This document shows, one piece after another, positions 34,683 through 43,370 of a DNA stretch of 64,000 nucleotides. Position 1 is the first letter of the stretch; the number at the start of each line of letters is the position of its first letter. Source of the DNA: Alloactinosynnema sp. L-07 (GTDB lineage: Bacteria; Actinomycetota; Actinomycetes; Mycobacteriales; Pseudonocardiaceae); contig NZ_LN850107.1 of NCBI RefSeq assembly GCF_900070365.1, positions 7,192,001 through 7,256,000 of the forward strand, read 5' to 3'. The notes beneath the pieces are model-generated. The model was not told where the DNA came from and made no database searches. It was given only the letters and a program-made list of their open reading frames with translations. The translations under genes were made by a program, and so were the position numbers.

Positions 34683-35008
34683 TTGACCACCTCGCACGCT
34701 CGGTGGCGTTCACCCGAGCACTGTGTCGATGATTCGCTCGCAAGCTCGCTCATGCCGCGAATGAGACCACACCAATAACACGCCAAGCGGCGCCCATCTT
34801 GGCAAACGCCCAAGTCGGAAAACTCGGAACAGTCCGTCGAAACCGGCTCTGTACAACCGGATCAGGCGCGTGACCTGCGCCGCAGCATCGGGTTCATTCA
34901 CGGAATATACCCCGGGTGACCCAGGCCCATTGTCCCGCGCGAATTGCTGAATACGTTGCTGTCTCGGAAGTCCCCTGCGCATCCACCCAGTGAGGAAGGC
35001 CGGAAACG
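34683..35008. other. 326-base intergenic region between divergent genes
   Basis: It separates the divergent yibEF-like and metallophosphoesterase genes and must hold both promoters. It is less GC-rich than its surroundings. It contains one GTTCACC (34708-34714) but no second unit at 11-base spacing, so I do not call a PHO box. No RNA gene or hairpin is evident. Confidence 0.5.
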
Positions 35009-37150
35009 GTGAACGATAAACGAGGTCGACACTGGCGCATCGCCGGTGTCGCCATCGGTGGCGCCACCCTGCTAGGCGCCACCACCGCGATCGCCCTAGC
35101 TCAACCCGTCGCGCCCCTGGCGCAGCATCAGCCCCTCGCGGTCGCGGCCAACTCCGTGCCGCAGATAGGTGTCGCGGACACGGTCGACCAGCCGCTGCGC
35201 CACTTGGTTGAGGGGCCTGGCACCCAGTCCCGCCAGTTCTGCCAGGACAGGGCCGCCTGGGTTCGTCCGCATTTCGCCGCCCTCACCCTCAAGGGCGCCG
35301 ACACCGTCACCGTCCGCGGATCCGGTGGTGACAGCCAGACCCTGACCGCCGACCACGGCGACAACCGCGCCCTGTCCACGCGGTCGTTCCCCGGCTCCTG
35401 CGTCACCATCGACGCCAATCTGTCCTCAAAGGACAGCAAGGTGGCGATGGACTCCTTGCAGTCCGGCACCGCGGCGGCGGACGTCATCGTCGCGGGCGCG
35501 GGCGACATCTGCGGCAGCAACTGCACGCAGACCGCCGACCTTGTCGCGGCCATCAACCCGGCCGCGGTGTTCCTCGCGGGCGACAACGCCTACGAGAACG
35601 GCTCGCTCAACGACTACCGCACCCGCTACGACCCGGCGTGGGGCAAGTTCAAGAGCATCACCCACCCGTCCGCAGGCAACCACGAGTACCAGACCAGCGG
35701 CGCTTCCGGTTACTTCGACTATTTCAACGGGGTCGGCGTCAGCAACGGCCCCGCAGGCGAACGCGGCAAGGGCTACTACAGCTGGGACATCGGCGACTGG
35801 CACTTCGTCGCGCTGAACAGCAACATCAGCATGTCCGCGGGCAATCCCCAGGAGACCTGGTTGCGCAACGACCTGCGCGCCAGTACCAAGCCATGCACCG
35901 CCGCCTACTGGCACCACCCCCGGTACAACCAGGGCAGCCACGGCAACAACACCAACACCAACCCGTTGTGGCAGGCGCTCATCGACCACAAAGCCGACCT
36001 GATCGTCAACGGCCACGACCACAACTACCAGCGGTTCGCCCCGCAGAACACCAACGCGGGCGCGGACCCGACCAACGGCATCCGCCAGCTCGTCGTCGGC
36101 ACCGGCGGCCGGGCGTTCTACGACTTCGCGTCCACCCGGCCCAACATCGAGGCTGCCAACGACGACACCTACGGCGTGCTGAAGCTGGCGCTCTCGTCGA
36201 CCGGCTACAACGCCGACTTCGTGCCGGTAGCGGGCCGCACGTTCACCGACCGGTTCTCCGGCACCTGCAAGGCCAAGGGCACCACCCCCACGCCGAGCTT
36301 CACCCTGGCCGCCAACCCGGCCTCGGTGTCGGTCGCACCGGGCGGTTCCGCCACCACCACGGCGACGGTGACCAGCACGGGCGGCTTCAGTGCCGCGACG
36401 AACCTGACGGTGTCCGGGCTGCCATCGGGCGTCACGGCGTCGGTGTCGCCGTCCTCGGTGACCCCGGCCGCCAACGGCTCCGCGTCGGCCACGGTCACCG
36501 TGTCCGCGTCGGGCAGCGCGGCGACCGGGACCAGCACCGTGACGGTCACCGGCACGTCGGGCTCGCTGAGCAAGACGGCCACGTTCAGCCTGACCGTCGG
36601 CACGACGACGCCGCCGAGCACCGTGTTCGTCGACGACTTCGAGACGAGCAAGGGCTGGGTCAGCGATCCCGACGGCGCCGACACCGCGACCACCGGCTTC
36701 TGGGAACGGGGCGATCCGTCGTCCACCACCGAGAGTGGCGCCAAGCAGTTGGGCACCACGACCAGCGGGGTGAACAACCTGGTGACCGGCCGCTCGGCCG
36801 GGTCCGGCGCGGGCTCCTATGACGTCGACAGCGGGTACACGTCGATGGTCTCGCCGGGCATCAGCCTGCCCGCGGGCCCGCTGAGCCTGTCACTGCGGTG
36901 GAGTGTCGGCTTCGGCGCGAACGCGACCGGCGACGACTACTTCACGATCACGGTGGTCGGCTCCACCTCGAAGGTCGTGCTCGATCAGCGCGGCACCGGG
37001 GCGCACATCAACGGCTCCTGGCGGACCTTGACCGCGGACCTGTCGGCGTTCGCCGGTCAGACGGTCCGGATCCTGGTCAAGGCCGCTGACGAGTCCACCT
37101 CAAGCCTGATCGAGGCCCAGGTGGACGACGTGAAGATCACCAAGGCCTGA
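35009..37150 (+). CDS. Secreted metallophosphoesterase (purple acid phosphatase-like) with C-terminal binding modules
   Basis: 713 residues from GTG 35009. A signal peptide (to about residue 33) precedes a linker region and a calcineurin-like phosphoesterase domain with the expected metal ligands: GAGDIC, GDNAYENG, GNHEY, YWHHPRY and NGHDHNYQRF. A low-complexity Ig-like segment (TLAANPASVSVAPGGSATTTATV) and a carbohydrate-binding-like beta-sandwich (DDFETSKGWVSDPDGADTATTGFWERGDP to the C terminus) follow. It probably releases phosphate from organic esters outside the cell. The MFS gene starts two bases after its stop, so they may be cotranscribed. Confidence 0.9.
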   Translation: MNDKRGRHWRIAGVAIGGATLLGATTAIALAQPVAPLAQHQPLAVAANSVPQIGVADTVDQPLRHLVEGPGTQSRQFCQDRAAWVRPHFAALTLKGADTVTVRGSGGDSQTLTADHGDNRALSTRSFPGSCVTIDANLSSKDSKVAMDSLQSGTAAADVIVAGAGDICGSNCTQTADLVAAINPAAVFLAGDNAYENGSLNDYRTRYDPAWGKFKSITHPSAGNHEYQTSGASGYFDYFNGVGVSNGPAGERGKGYYSWDIGDWHFVALNSNISMSAGNPQETWLRNDLRASTKPCTAAYWHHPRYNQGSHGNNTNTNPLWQALIDHKADLIVNGHDHNYQRFAPQNTNAGADPTNGIRQLVVGTGGRAFYDFASTRPNIEAANDDTYGVLKLALSSTGYNADFVPVAGRTFTDRFSGTCKAKGTTPTPSFTLAANPASVSVAPGGSATTTATVTSTGGFSAATNLTVSGLPSGVTASVSPSSVTPAANGSASATVTVSASGSAATGTSTVTVTGTSGSLSKTATFSLTVGTTTPPSTVFVDDFETSKGWVSDPDGADTATTGFWERGDPSSTTESGAKQLGTTTSGVNNLVTGRSAGSGAGSYDVDSGYTSMVSPGISLPAGPLSLSLRWSVGFGANATGDDYFTITVVGSTSKVVLDQRGTGAHINGSWRTLTADLSAFAGQTVRILVKAADESTSSLIEAQVDDVKITKA

Positions 37151-37151
37151 C

Positions 37152-38351
37152 GTGTACATCTCCACCGAGCCATTGCGGCGCGGTGCGGCACGGTCGGCGG
37201 CGAAGGTGCCGCCGACCGTGCTCGCGCTCGGCATGGTCAGCCTGGTCACCGACATCTCCGCCGAGATGGTCACCGCGTTCCTGCCGATGTACTTGGTCTA
37301 CGGGCTGGGTGCGGGGTATCTGCAGCTGGGCATCGTCGACGGCGTCTACACCGGCGCCACGGCGCTGCTGCGGCTGGTCGGCGGGCATGCGGCCGACCGG
37401 ACGGGCAGGCCGAAGGCCGTGGCGGCGGCCGGATACGGGCTGTCGGCGGTCACCAAGCTGGGCTTCCCGCTCGCGGGCGGGTCGCTCGGCGCCATCGGCG
37501 GACTGCTCGCGGTGGACCGCGCGGGCAAGGGGATCCGCACCGGCCCACGGGACGCGATGATCGCGTTGAGCAGCCCGGCGTCGTCGCTGGGCCGGGCGTT
37601 CGGCGTGCACCGGATGATGGACACGGTCGGGGCGCTGCTGGGCCCGGTCGTGGCGTTCGCGCTGGTTGCGTGGACGGCGCCCGACACGGTGTTCGTGGTG
37701 AGCTTCTGCTTCGCCATGATCGGACTGGTCATCCTGCTGGTGTGGGTGCGGGAGCCGGTGGGCGCGCTGCCGCGCAGGAAGGTGCGGGTGCGCGACGGTC
37801 TGCGGCTGCTGACCCAGCCCGGGTTCCGCCGGATCTGTTGCTACGCGGTACTTCTGGGCTTCGCCACCGTGTCCGACGCGTTCATTCTCTTGGCGGTGCA
37901 GCAGCGGACCGGGATCGCGCCGGGCTGGCTGCCGCTGCTGCCACTGGGCATCGCGCTGACCTTCCTGAGCGCGGCGATCCCGGTGGGGCGGCTGGCCGAC
38001 CGGTTCGGGCGGTGGCGGGTCTTCCTGGCCGGACACGGGTTGCTGCTCGCGGTGTACGCGCTGCTGGCCGTCGGTGTCGACGGCTGGCCGCTGCTGATTG
38101 TCGCTTTAGGACTGCACGGCTTGTTCTACGCGGCGACCGATGGCGTGCTGATGGCCTGCGCGGGCCCGCTGCTGCCGGACGAGGTGAAGGCGTCCGGCCT
38201 GGCGGTCCTGCAGACGGGGCAAGCGCTTGCGCGGACGGTGGCGGCGGTGCTGTTCGGCGTCGCGGCGGCTGGATGGGGGCTCGGACCGTCGTTCCTGGTG
38301 TTCGGCGGGGTGTTGTTGGTTGCGGTTGTCGTGAGTCGGAGGTCCCAGTGA
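37152..38351 (+). CDS. MFS transporter
   Basis: 399 residues from GTG 37152, with about 12 membrane helices. LGMVSLVTDISAEMVTAFLPMYLV, LGIVDGVYTGATALLRLVGGHAADRTGRPK, DRAGKGIRTGPRDAMIALSS and DTVGALLGPVVAFALV are typical of a family of drug/sugar-type MFS exporters. The RAGKGIRTGPRD motif is characteristic of that group. Substrate unknown. Its stop overlaps the GTG at 38348 (GTGA), and the last 20 bases are part of the 63-bp repeat. Confidence 0.88.
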   Translation: MYISTEPLRRGAARSAAKVPPTVLALGMVSLVTDISAEMVTAFLPMYLVYGLGAGYLQLGIVDGVYTGATALLRLVGGHAADRTGRPKAVAAAGYGLSAVTKLGFPLAGGSLGAIGGLLAVDRAGKGIRTGPRDAMIALSSPASSLGRAFGVHRMMDTVGALLGPVVAFALVAWTAPDTVFVVSFCFAMIGLVILLVWVREPVGALPRRKVRVRDGLRLLTQPGFRRICCYAVLLGFATVSDAFILLAVQQRTGIAPGWLPLLPLGIALTFLSAAIPVGRLADRFGRWRVFLAGHGLLLAVYALLAVGVDGWPLLIVALGLHGLFYAATDGVLMACAGPLLPDEVKASGLAVLQTGQALARTVAAVLFGVAAAGWGLGPSFLVFGGVLLVAVVVSRRSQ

Positions 38352-38725
38352 AACGCACTGGTGTTGTTGGTGTTGTGCGGGGTGTTGCTGGTGGTGAGTC
38401 GGGGGTCCCGGTGAAACGCACTGTTGTTGTTGGTGTTGTGCGGGGTGTTGCTGGTGGTGAGTCGGAGGTCCCGGTGAAACGCACTGTTGTTGTTGGTGTT
38501 GTGCGGGGTGTTGCTGGTGGTGAGTCGGAGGTTCCGGTGAAACGCACTGTTGTTGTTGGTGTTGTGCGGGGTGTTGCTGGTGGTGAGTCGGAGGTTCCGG
38601 TGAAACGCACTGTTGTTGTTGGTGTTGTGCGGGGTGTTGCTGGTGGTGAGTCGGAGGTTCCGGTGAAACGCACTGTTGTTGTTGGTGTTGTGCGGGGTGT
38701 TGCTGGTGGTGAGTCGGAGGTCCCG
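38348..38725 (+). repeat. 63-bp x6 tandem repeat, each unit with its own ribosome-binding site and GTG
   Basis: GTGAAACGCAC recurs at 38348, 38411, 38474, 38537, 38600, 38663 and 38726, each preceded (except for one-base changes) by GAGTCGGAGGTCCCG, where GGAGG is spaced correctly for the GTG. The unit joins a copy of the MFS 3' end to the first codons of the next gene with a GTTGTTGTTGGTGTTGTG filler. As 63 is 21 codons, all seven GTGs are in one frame and add up to 126 residues (VKRTVVVGVVRGVAGGESEVP repeated). Confidence 0.95.
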
Positions 38726-39652
38726 GTGAAACGCACGATTATCGGTGTCGCGGCGATCGCGGCGGTGATCCTGGCGGGCGCGGTGTATGTCGTGGCCGCC
38801 GCCAGGCCCACCCCCAGTGGCGCGCTGGACCTGTCCGCGCGGGATTCGCTGCTGTATGTGTCTGAGGGGCGGTTGGCGCAGGTCAGGGGGTCGGAGGTGA
38901 TCGTGAGCGACCGTGCGTGTGCCAGGGTGTATTCGGCGGGTGGGACGACGGTGTGTCTGCGGTCGGTGGCGGTGCCGCCCAGTTTCGAGGCGGTGCTGCT
39001 GGGGCCGGACCTCGCTGAGTACCACTCCATCAAGCTTGACGGCACGCCTAGTCGGGCTCGGGTGTCGCCTTCGGGGAACTTGGTCGGGTGGACGGTGTTT
39101 CGGTCGGGGGACTCGTATCTGCCTGTGGGGCATTTCTCCACGACGGCTGGGATCTATGACAAGCGTAGTGGGGCGCTTTATGGGTCGATGGAGGATTTTA
39201 CGTCCATTGTGGACGGGGTGGAGCATCCGGCGAAGGACCGCAACTTCTGGGGCATCACGTTCGCCTCGGACGACCGGACTTTCTATGCGACGCTTGCTTC
39301 TGGGGGTCTTACCTGGCTGATGAAGGGCGATTTGGTGACGCGGACTCTGGTGTCGGTGCGGGGGAATGCCGAGTGTCCGTCCCTGTCTCCGGACGGCACG
39401 CGCGTCGCCTACAAGAAGCGGACGGGAGAGCACTGGAACTTGGCTGTGCTGGACCTGGCGACGGGGATGGAGACCCCGTTGGCCGAGCCTGGTCATCTTG
39501 ATGATCAGGCTGCTTGGTTGGACGATCGGACGGTGGCTTACTCGCGGCCGCCGAAGCCGGGGGAGTCGCCTGCGATCTTCGCGGTGCCCGCGGACGGGAC
39601 TGGGGTGCCGCGTTTGGTGCAGGCTGGGGGGAGTTCTCCTGTGCCGTTGTAG
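38726..39652 (+). CDS. TolB/WD40-like beta-propeller protein with N-terminal signal anchor
   Basis: 308 residues from the last GTG (38726), which puts a normal signal-anchor helix (VKRTIIGVAAIAAVILAGAVYVVAAA) at the N terminus. Initiation at 38348 or any of five repeats in between would add 21-126 residues in frame. The body has propeller-like repeats (ARVSPSGNLVGWTVFR, CPSLSPDGTRVAYKKRTGEHWNLAVLDLATGMETPLAEPG, DDRTVAYSRPPKPGESPAIFAVPADG). It is probably extracytoplasmic; function unknown. It follows the MFS gene with an original GTGA overlap. Third positions are T- and G-rich compared with neighbours. Confidence 0.8.
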   Translation: MKRTIIGVAAIAAVILAGAVYVVAAARPTPSGALDLSARDSLLYVSEGRLAQVRGSEVIVSDRACARVYSAGGTTVCLRSVAVPPSFEAVLLGPDLAEYHSIKLDGTPSRARVSPSGNLVGWTVFRSGDSYLPVGHFSTTAGIYDKRSGALYGSMEDFTSIVDGVEHPAKDRNFWGITFASDDRTFYATLASGGLTWLMKGDLVTRTLVSVRGNAECPSLSPDGTRVAYKKRTGEHWNLAVLDLATGMETPLAEPGHLDDQAAWLDDRTVAYSRPPKPGESPAIFAVPADGTGVPRLVQAGGSSPVPL

Positions 39653-39710
39653 GGGTGTTGTGGGCTCGTTCGTACTTCGGGCGGGGGTCGGCTCCCTCGT
39701 TTTTTAGCGT

Positions 39711-39798
39711 CTTGTCCGGAAACAGCGCTGTCAAGGGCGCCTGCGGCGTCGCTGCGCGAGCAGCAAGCTGCCCCTTGACAGCGCTGTTTCCGGACAAG
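39711..39798. repeat. 27-bp perfect inverted repeat between convergent genes
   Basis: Bases 39711-39737 and 39772-39798 are perfect inverted complements (CTTGTCCGGAAACAGCGCTG.. against ..CAGCGCTGTTTCCGGACAAG) around a 34-base loop. The six-T run lies before the left arm at about 39700-39705, so on the minus strand A residues, not T, follow the hairpin. It would serve as a factor-dependent or bidirectional terminator, or it may be a small palindromic mobile element. The remaining bases up to 39890 hold no recognised gene. Confidence 0.8.
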
Positions 39799-39890
39799 GG
39801 ATTGCCGGGACGAGGGTGCAGGGGGAAATGCAGGGACCTTCGGTCCCCACTGCACAAACAAGGACCTGGCGTGTTGTCCTTGTCTTTGGG

Positions 39891-40820
39891 CTAGTCCCAG
39901 TCCCAGCACAGGCGGTAGATGCCGGGGATTGGGTCGGCGGTGGTGACTTGTGCGGTGTAGCTCGCGCCTAGGGGGACTTCGACCTGCTCGCCGTTTGGGT
40001 CGCCGATCGAGGGTAGGTAGGTGCGGTAGACCCGGACTGGCAGCGTTCCCGCTGTGAACCGAACCTGCACCGCGAGCACTCGGGTGGCCCGCCCGACGCG
40101 TTGGGAGTGGTAGGGCTCCTTGGCGTCGGTGCGGATCGTGTAGGCGACGGACATCAGTTCGCCCGCGCGCAGGGGGCGGTCGAGGAGGAGTTCGCAGGTA
40201 GTGAACCCGGTCTCCATGTCGGTTCGCTTCCTGCCGAGGCGGCAGCCCACCGTGTCGGTGACGTCCACCGATCGGGGCAGGTCACTGCGGTGGGCGATGG
40301 TGTGCCGGTCGACTCCGTCGCACTCGGCGCGCAGGGTCAAGTGGTGGGTGAGGCTGCGCAGGCGCTGATCGTGGTCGACGACGCCGACGATGTGGATGGC
40401 GACCTTGGCCATCTTGCTCACCGAGTCGATGCTCGCGCCCATCCGCTGCAATGCCCTGGCCAGTCCGTCCGGCCGCGCCCATGCCTGGTCGGCCCGCATG
40501 TCCCCTGGTGCCTGGGCCAGCCATCGCCCCCGCGGCCTGGGCGGCCCGAGCAGCGCGGACAGGGCCCCGTCCGGCACCCCGACTATGTCCTCAAGAACGG
40601 CCAGTGCCCGCAGCGAGTCGGCACGCTCCGGCTGAGTCCGCCCACTCTGCCAGTTACTGAGCGCCGTCTTGCTCACCGCCGCGTCGCGCTCGCGCAGCCG
40701 CACCTGGATCCGGTCCAGGCTCAACCCACTCGACTTCAGCGCCAGCCGCAACGCCAGGCTGAACGGCCCACTGGCCAGCGCCTCGGCCAGCCGGTCGCCT
40801 TCGGGGTGGTGGGAGCGCAT
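39891..40820 (-). CDS. Helix-turn-helix regulator with unknown C-terminal domain
   Basis: 309 residues from ATG 40820. The N terminus (PFSLALRLALKSSGLSLDRIQVRLRERDAAVSKTALSNWQSGRTQPERADSLRALAVLEDIV) is an XRE-like helix-turn-helix with a tryptophan in the recognition region. The rest has beta-rich sequence (SVDVTDTVGCRLGRKRTD, YTIRTDAKEPYHSQRVGRATRVLAVQVRF, YRTYLPSIGDPNGEQVEVPLG) that I do not recognise. It is divergent from a small protein and a DUF3558 lipoprotein gene. The repeated ACCCGAAACGGGT palindromes upstream of it are its probable operator. Confidence 0.75.
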   Translation of the reverse strand: MRSHHPEGDRLAEALASGPFSLALRLALKSSGLSLDRIQVRLRERDAAVSKTALSNWQSGRTQPERADSLRALAVLEDIVGVPDGALSALLGPPRPRGRWLAQAPGDMRADQAWARPDGLARALQRMGASIDSVSKMAKVAIHIVGVVDHDQRLRSLTHHLTLRAECDGVDRHTIAHRSDLPRSVDVTDTVGCRLGRKRTDMETGFTTCELLLDRPLRAGELMSVAYTIRTDAKEPYHSQRVGRATRVLAVQVRFTAGTLPVRVYRTYLPSIGDPNGEQVEVPLGASYTAQVTTADPIPGIYRLCWDWD

Positions 40821-40872
40821 GTCGGTCCTTCCGGCCGTTCGCGGGGAGGATAGGGGCACGATCCGGGGTTTC

Positions 40873-40939
40873 ACCACCCGAAACGGGTCACCCGCCCACC
40901 AGGTGGGCACTGCCAGCCAGATCACCCGTTTCGGGTGGT
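40873..40939. promoter_or_regulatory. Nested palindromic operator region
   Basis: ACCACCCGAAACGGGT (40873-40888) is the perfect inverted complement of 40924-40939. Each arm itself contains a 5-3-5 palindrome ACCCG-AAA-CGGGT. Between them, GCCCACC-A-GGTGGGC is a third palindrome (about 40894-40908), and a degenerate ACCCGAAAC copy follows near 40966. The region separates the divergent starts at 40820 and 41043, so cooperative binding by the regulator encoded at 39891-40820 is likely. Confidence 0.6.
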
Positions 40940-41042
40940 GGTTGCTCCCCGCGATCGCGAGATACCCGAAACAAACCCACCCGACCGTGACGTTCGGTAA
41001 GGTCCCCACCGGGAGAGACAGCCAGACCACAAGGGGAAATCG

Positions 41043-41465
41043 GTGGACGCGTTCCGGAGCATCGGCCACTCGCTCGGCGACATCGTCGCCAGCGGCCCGA
41101 TGGGCGCTCCGCCGCCCGCCCAGGGCGGCGGCGGCAAGTTCACGTTCCGGCCTGCTGAGATCGAGGCCATCGTCAAGGACTGGCTGGAACTCGCTGCGGG
41201 CTATGAGACCTCCCAGCGAGACTCGCGGAGCATGATCAATACAGGCGCCCCGGGCAACGAGATCGCGAGTCAGACGCACGCGTCGACCGCGCGAATCTCA
41301 GGACAGGCCTACTTTGATTCGCTGGTTGAGAAGGCCGAGTACTGCTACACCCAGGCCCAGAAGTTCCAGGATGCGCTCAGCGACTACAAAGGTGTGGACA
41401 GGTCCAGCGTTCGTCGCATCACCACCGCCGGGGACTCCGCCCCCTCCACATCTGGAGAGATCTGA
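41043..41465 (+). CDS. Small secretion-substrate-like or accessory protein of a DUF3558 gene pair
   Basis: 140 residues from GTG 41043 (AAGGGGAAA upstream). No signal peptide. A Gly/Pro-rich segment (MGAPPPAQGGGGKFTF) precedes a helical region (EIEAIVKDWLELAAGYETSQRDSRSM..SLVEKAEYCYTQAQKFQDALSDYK), which has the size and helical make-up of WXG100/ESX-like helical-hairpin proteins; the WXG motif itself is absent. It lies two bases before the lipoprotein gene, so cotranslation is likely. Function unknown. Confidence 0.65.
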   Translation: MDAFRSIGHSLGDIVASGPMGAPPPAQGGGGKFTFRPAEIEAIVKDWLELAAGYETSQRDSRSMINTGAPGNEIASQTHASTARISGQAYFDSLVEKAEYCYTQAQKFQDALSDYKGVDRSSVRRITTAGDSAPSTSGEI

Positions 41466-41467
41466 TC

Positions 41468-42088
41468 TTGCGTACGCGTTTGCCGCTCGTCGCCGTTGTG
41501 TTGGTTCTTGCCTCTTGCACCTCGGAGGCGCCGGGAACCCCGACCACCGCACCTGCCACTTCGACGGATGCCCCAACCTCGACATCGGCGCCGACCACCA
41601 AGCCGTCGGGAGATCTGCCTGCCAACGGTGCGCCAAAGGTCGACACCTCGGTCGATCCTGGCGGATTCCTCAAGAAGCCCTGCCTCGCGTTCACCGAAGC
41701 CCAGCGGAAAGAACTCGGGCTTGCCGATGGCGAGCAGCGCCGAGCACCCCTTGGCGAGGAGTGCAACTGGCGGAGCAATGGCGGTGGCAGTGCCCACCTC
41801 AGCTTCCTGGAAGGCAACCCGCACGGGCTGAGCGGCACCTACGCTGCCAACAAGGACGGGCGTCTCAAGTACTTCGAGCCCACCGAGGTCGGCGGACAAC
41901 CCGCTGTATTCGCGAGCCCCGATGACGCGCGTACCAAGGGTGCGTGCGTGCTTCTGGTCGGTATGTCGGACAAGTTGGTCTTCTCGATGACCGTCCAGCA
42001 GTCACCCGACAAGGTGGGGACTGGGGATCCGTGTCAAGTGACGGCGCGGGTGGCTGGGATGGCGTTGACGACTATCAAGGCGGGTTAG
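41468..42088 (+). CDS. DUF3558-type lipoprotein
   Basis: 206 residues from TTG 41468. Signal peptide with lipobox LASC (Cys about 17), a Thr/Pro/Ser-rich linker, then the DUF3558 core: PCLAFTEAQRKELGLADGEQRRAPLGEECNWRS and a second cysteine pair in CVLLVGMSDK..GDPCQVTARVAGMALTTIK. DUF3558 lipoproteins are common in mycobacteria and Pseudonocardiales, often beside a regulator and a small helical protein as here; their role at the membrane is unknown. The 3' end overlaps the convergent HNH gene by 14 bases. Confidence 0.8.
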   Translation: MRTRLPLVAVVLVLASCTSEAPGTPTTAPATSTDAPTSTSAPTTKPSGDLPANGAPKVDTSVDPGGFLKKPCLAFTEAQRKELGLADGEQRRAPLGEECNWRSNGGGSAHLSFLEGNPHGLSGTYAANKDGRLKYFEPTEVGGQPAVFASPDDARTKGACVLLVGMSDKLVFSMTVQQSPDKVGTGDPCQVTARVAGMALTTIKAG

Positions 42089-43370
42089 GCGTTTCACGGG
42101 CTGAAACGGGTCGACGCTGAAGGTTCATGGCGTGGCGGTCAGAAGGGTGCGGGTCGAGCGCTGCTGGCGCGGCTCGTGTTCTCGACTGTCGTGGGGGACC
42201 GTCGAAGTCGATTAGTGGGTCTTGGGTGACGGTGTGTTGCCAGCCGGTGGGTGTGGTCCATACGAGTCGTCCGGGGCTTGGTTGGTGGAGGGACCAGCCG
42301 GGTTGGTCTTTGAGTTTGTGGTGCAGGGGGCAGAGACAGGCCAGGTTGTTGTGGTCGGTGGTGCCGCCATGGCTGTGTTGGATGGTGTGGTCGAGTTCGC
42401 AGGACGCGGCGGGGCGGTGGCAGCCGGTGAAGCGGCAGGTGCGGTCGCGCAAGCGGACATGGCGGGCCAGGTCGGTGCCGGGGTGGCGGCGGTTGCTGAC
42501 CTCGAGGACTTTGCCTGCCGGGTCGGTGATGATCCTTCGCCAGCTTGCGCCGTGGTCGGTGATCAGTTCCTTGATGGCGATGTTGGGCACCGGCCCGTAG
42601 CCGTCCAGGACGCCGCCGATGTTGGCGCCCAGTAGGACCGAGTAGGGGACCGCGACCTGTAGCTCGACGGTGATCTGATTCTGAGTCCCCACGCCGAACA
42701 CCAAGTCGAACAGGGCGTCGGCGCGTAGCGCGCTGAGCGGTTGGGCGGCGCCTTGGGCTCGTGCGGTGCGTGCCATCCGGTCGGTGAGCAGGAATATCGC
42801 GCGGAGTCGTTCGCCGGTGTCGTAGATGTCGAGGTGGGCCATGCCGTCGTCGGCGGGGTGGAAGTCGACCCTGCGCTCGGCTCGGCGTTGCTCACGGCGG
42901 CGGTCGGCGCCGTCGGGGTCGACCCGATCCTTCTTGGCTCGTAGCGCCTGTCGCCAGCGTTCGATGGTTTTGTGTTCGGTGCGGTCGAGGATCCACTGCT
43001 CGACGGTGGTGGCTTGCTGATCGTCCAAAGTGGCTGTCACCTCGGACAGGAAGGCGGCTTTCGGCAGGTCGATGCGGCCGGCAGCCAACGCGCGCACGGT
43101 GTCGGGGAACCGCGTCACCAGCCGCGCCGCCACCGCGACCCGAGTCGCGGCCTGGGCGGGTGTCCACATCAGGGCCGCGCCGACCTCGGCGCCTGCGAAG
43201 CGGTGTCCGCCTGCGTCCCGGTCCGGGCGCAGTTCGGCCATCCTGGCCAGTGCCCGGACCGCCACCGGGTCCAACGCCGCCCGCTGCCGCTCGACCTGCC
43301 GGAGCAGATCGAGCACCTCGACGTCGCCCATCGTGGCGATGTCGGACTCGGCGAGATCGGTGGTGAACAT
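42075..43370 (-). CDS. HNH endonuclease, DUF222/13E12-repeat family
   Basis: 431 residues from ATG 43370. An N-terminal DUF222 region (LDLLRQVERQRAALDPVAVRALARMAEL..WTPAQAATRVAVAARL..LPAGRIDLPKA-like) is followed by an HNH nuclease domain: VRLRDRTCRFTGCHRPAASCELDHTIQHSHGGTTDHNNLACLCPLHHKLKDQPGW with Cys-x4-Cys zinc ligands and the HNH His/Asn/His residues. The family includes the mycobacterial REP13E12 proteins. The start codon lies inside an SOS-like box, so DNA-damage control is likely. It may be a mobile or domesticated nuclease. Confidence 0.9.
   Translation of the reverse strand: MFTTDLAESDIATMGDVEVLDLLRQVERQRAALDPVAVRALARMAELRPDRDAGGHRFAGAEVGAALMWTPAQAATRVAVAARLVTRFPDTVRALAAGRIDLPKAAFLSEVTATLDDQQATTVEQWILDRTEHKTIERWRQALRAKKDRVDPDGADRRREQRRAERRVDFHPADDGMAHLDIYDTGERLRAIFLLTDRMARTARAQGAAQPLSALRADALFDLVFGVGTQNQITVELQVAVPYSVLLGANIGGVLDGYGPVPNIAIKELITDHGASWRRIITDPAGKVLEVSNRRHPGTDLARHVRLRDRTCRFTGCHRPAASCELDHTIQHSHGGTTDHNNLACLCPLHHKLKDQPGWSLHQPSPGRLVWTTPTGWQHTVTQDPLIDFDGPPRQSRTRAAPAALDPHPSDRHAMNLQRRPVSARETPNPP

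Noticed and set aside
34708-34714. PHO box before the metallophosphoesterase gene
   Set aside because: Only a single GTTCACC is present; no second unit lies 11 bases away on either side.
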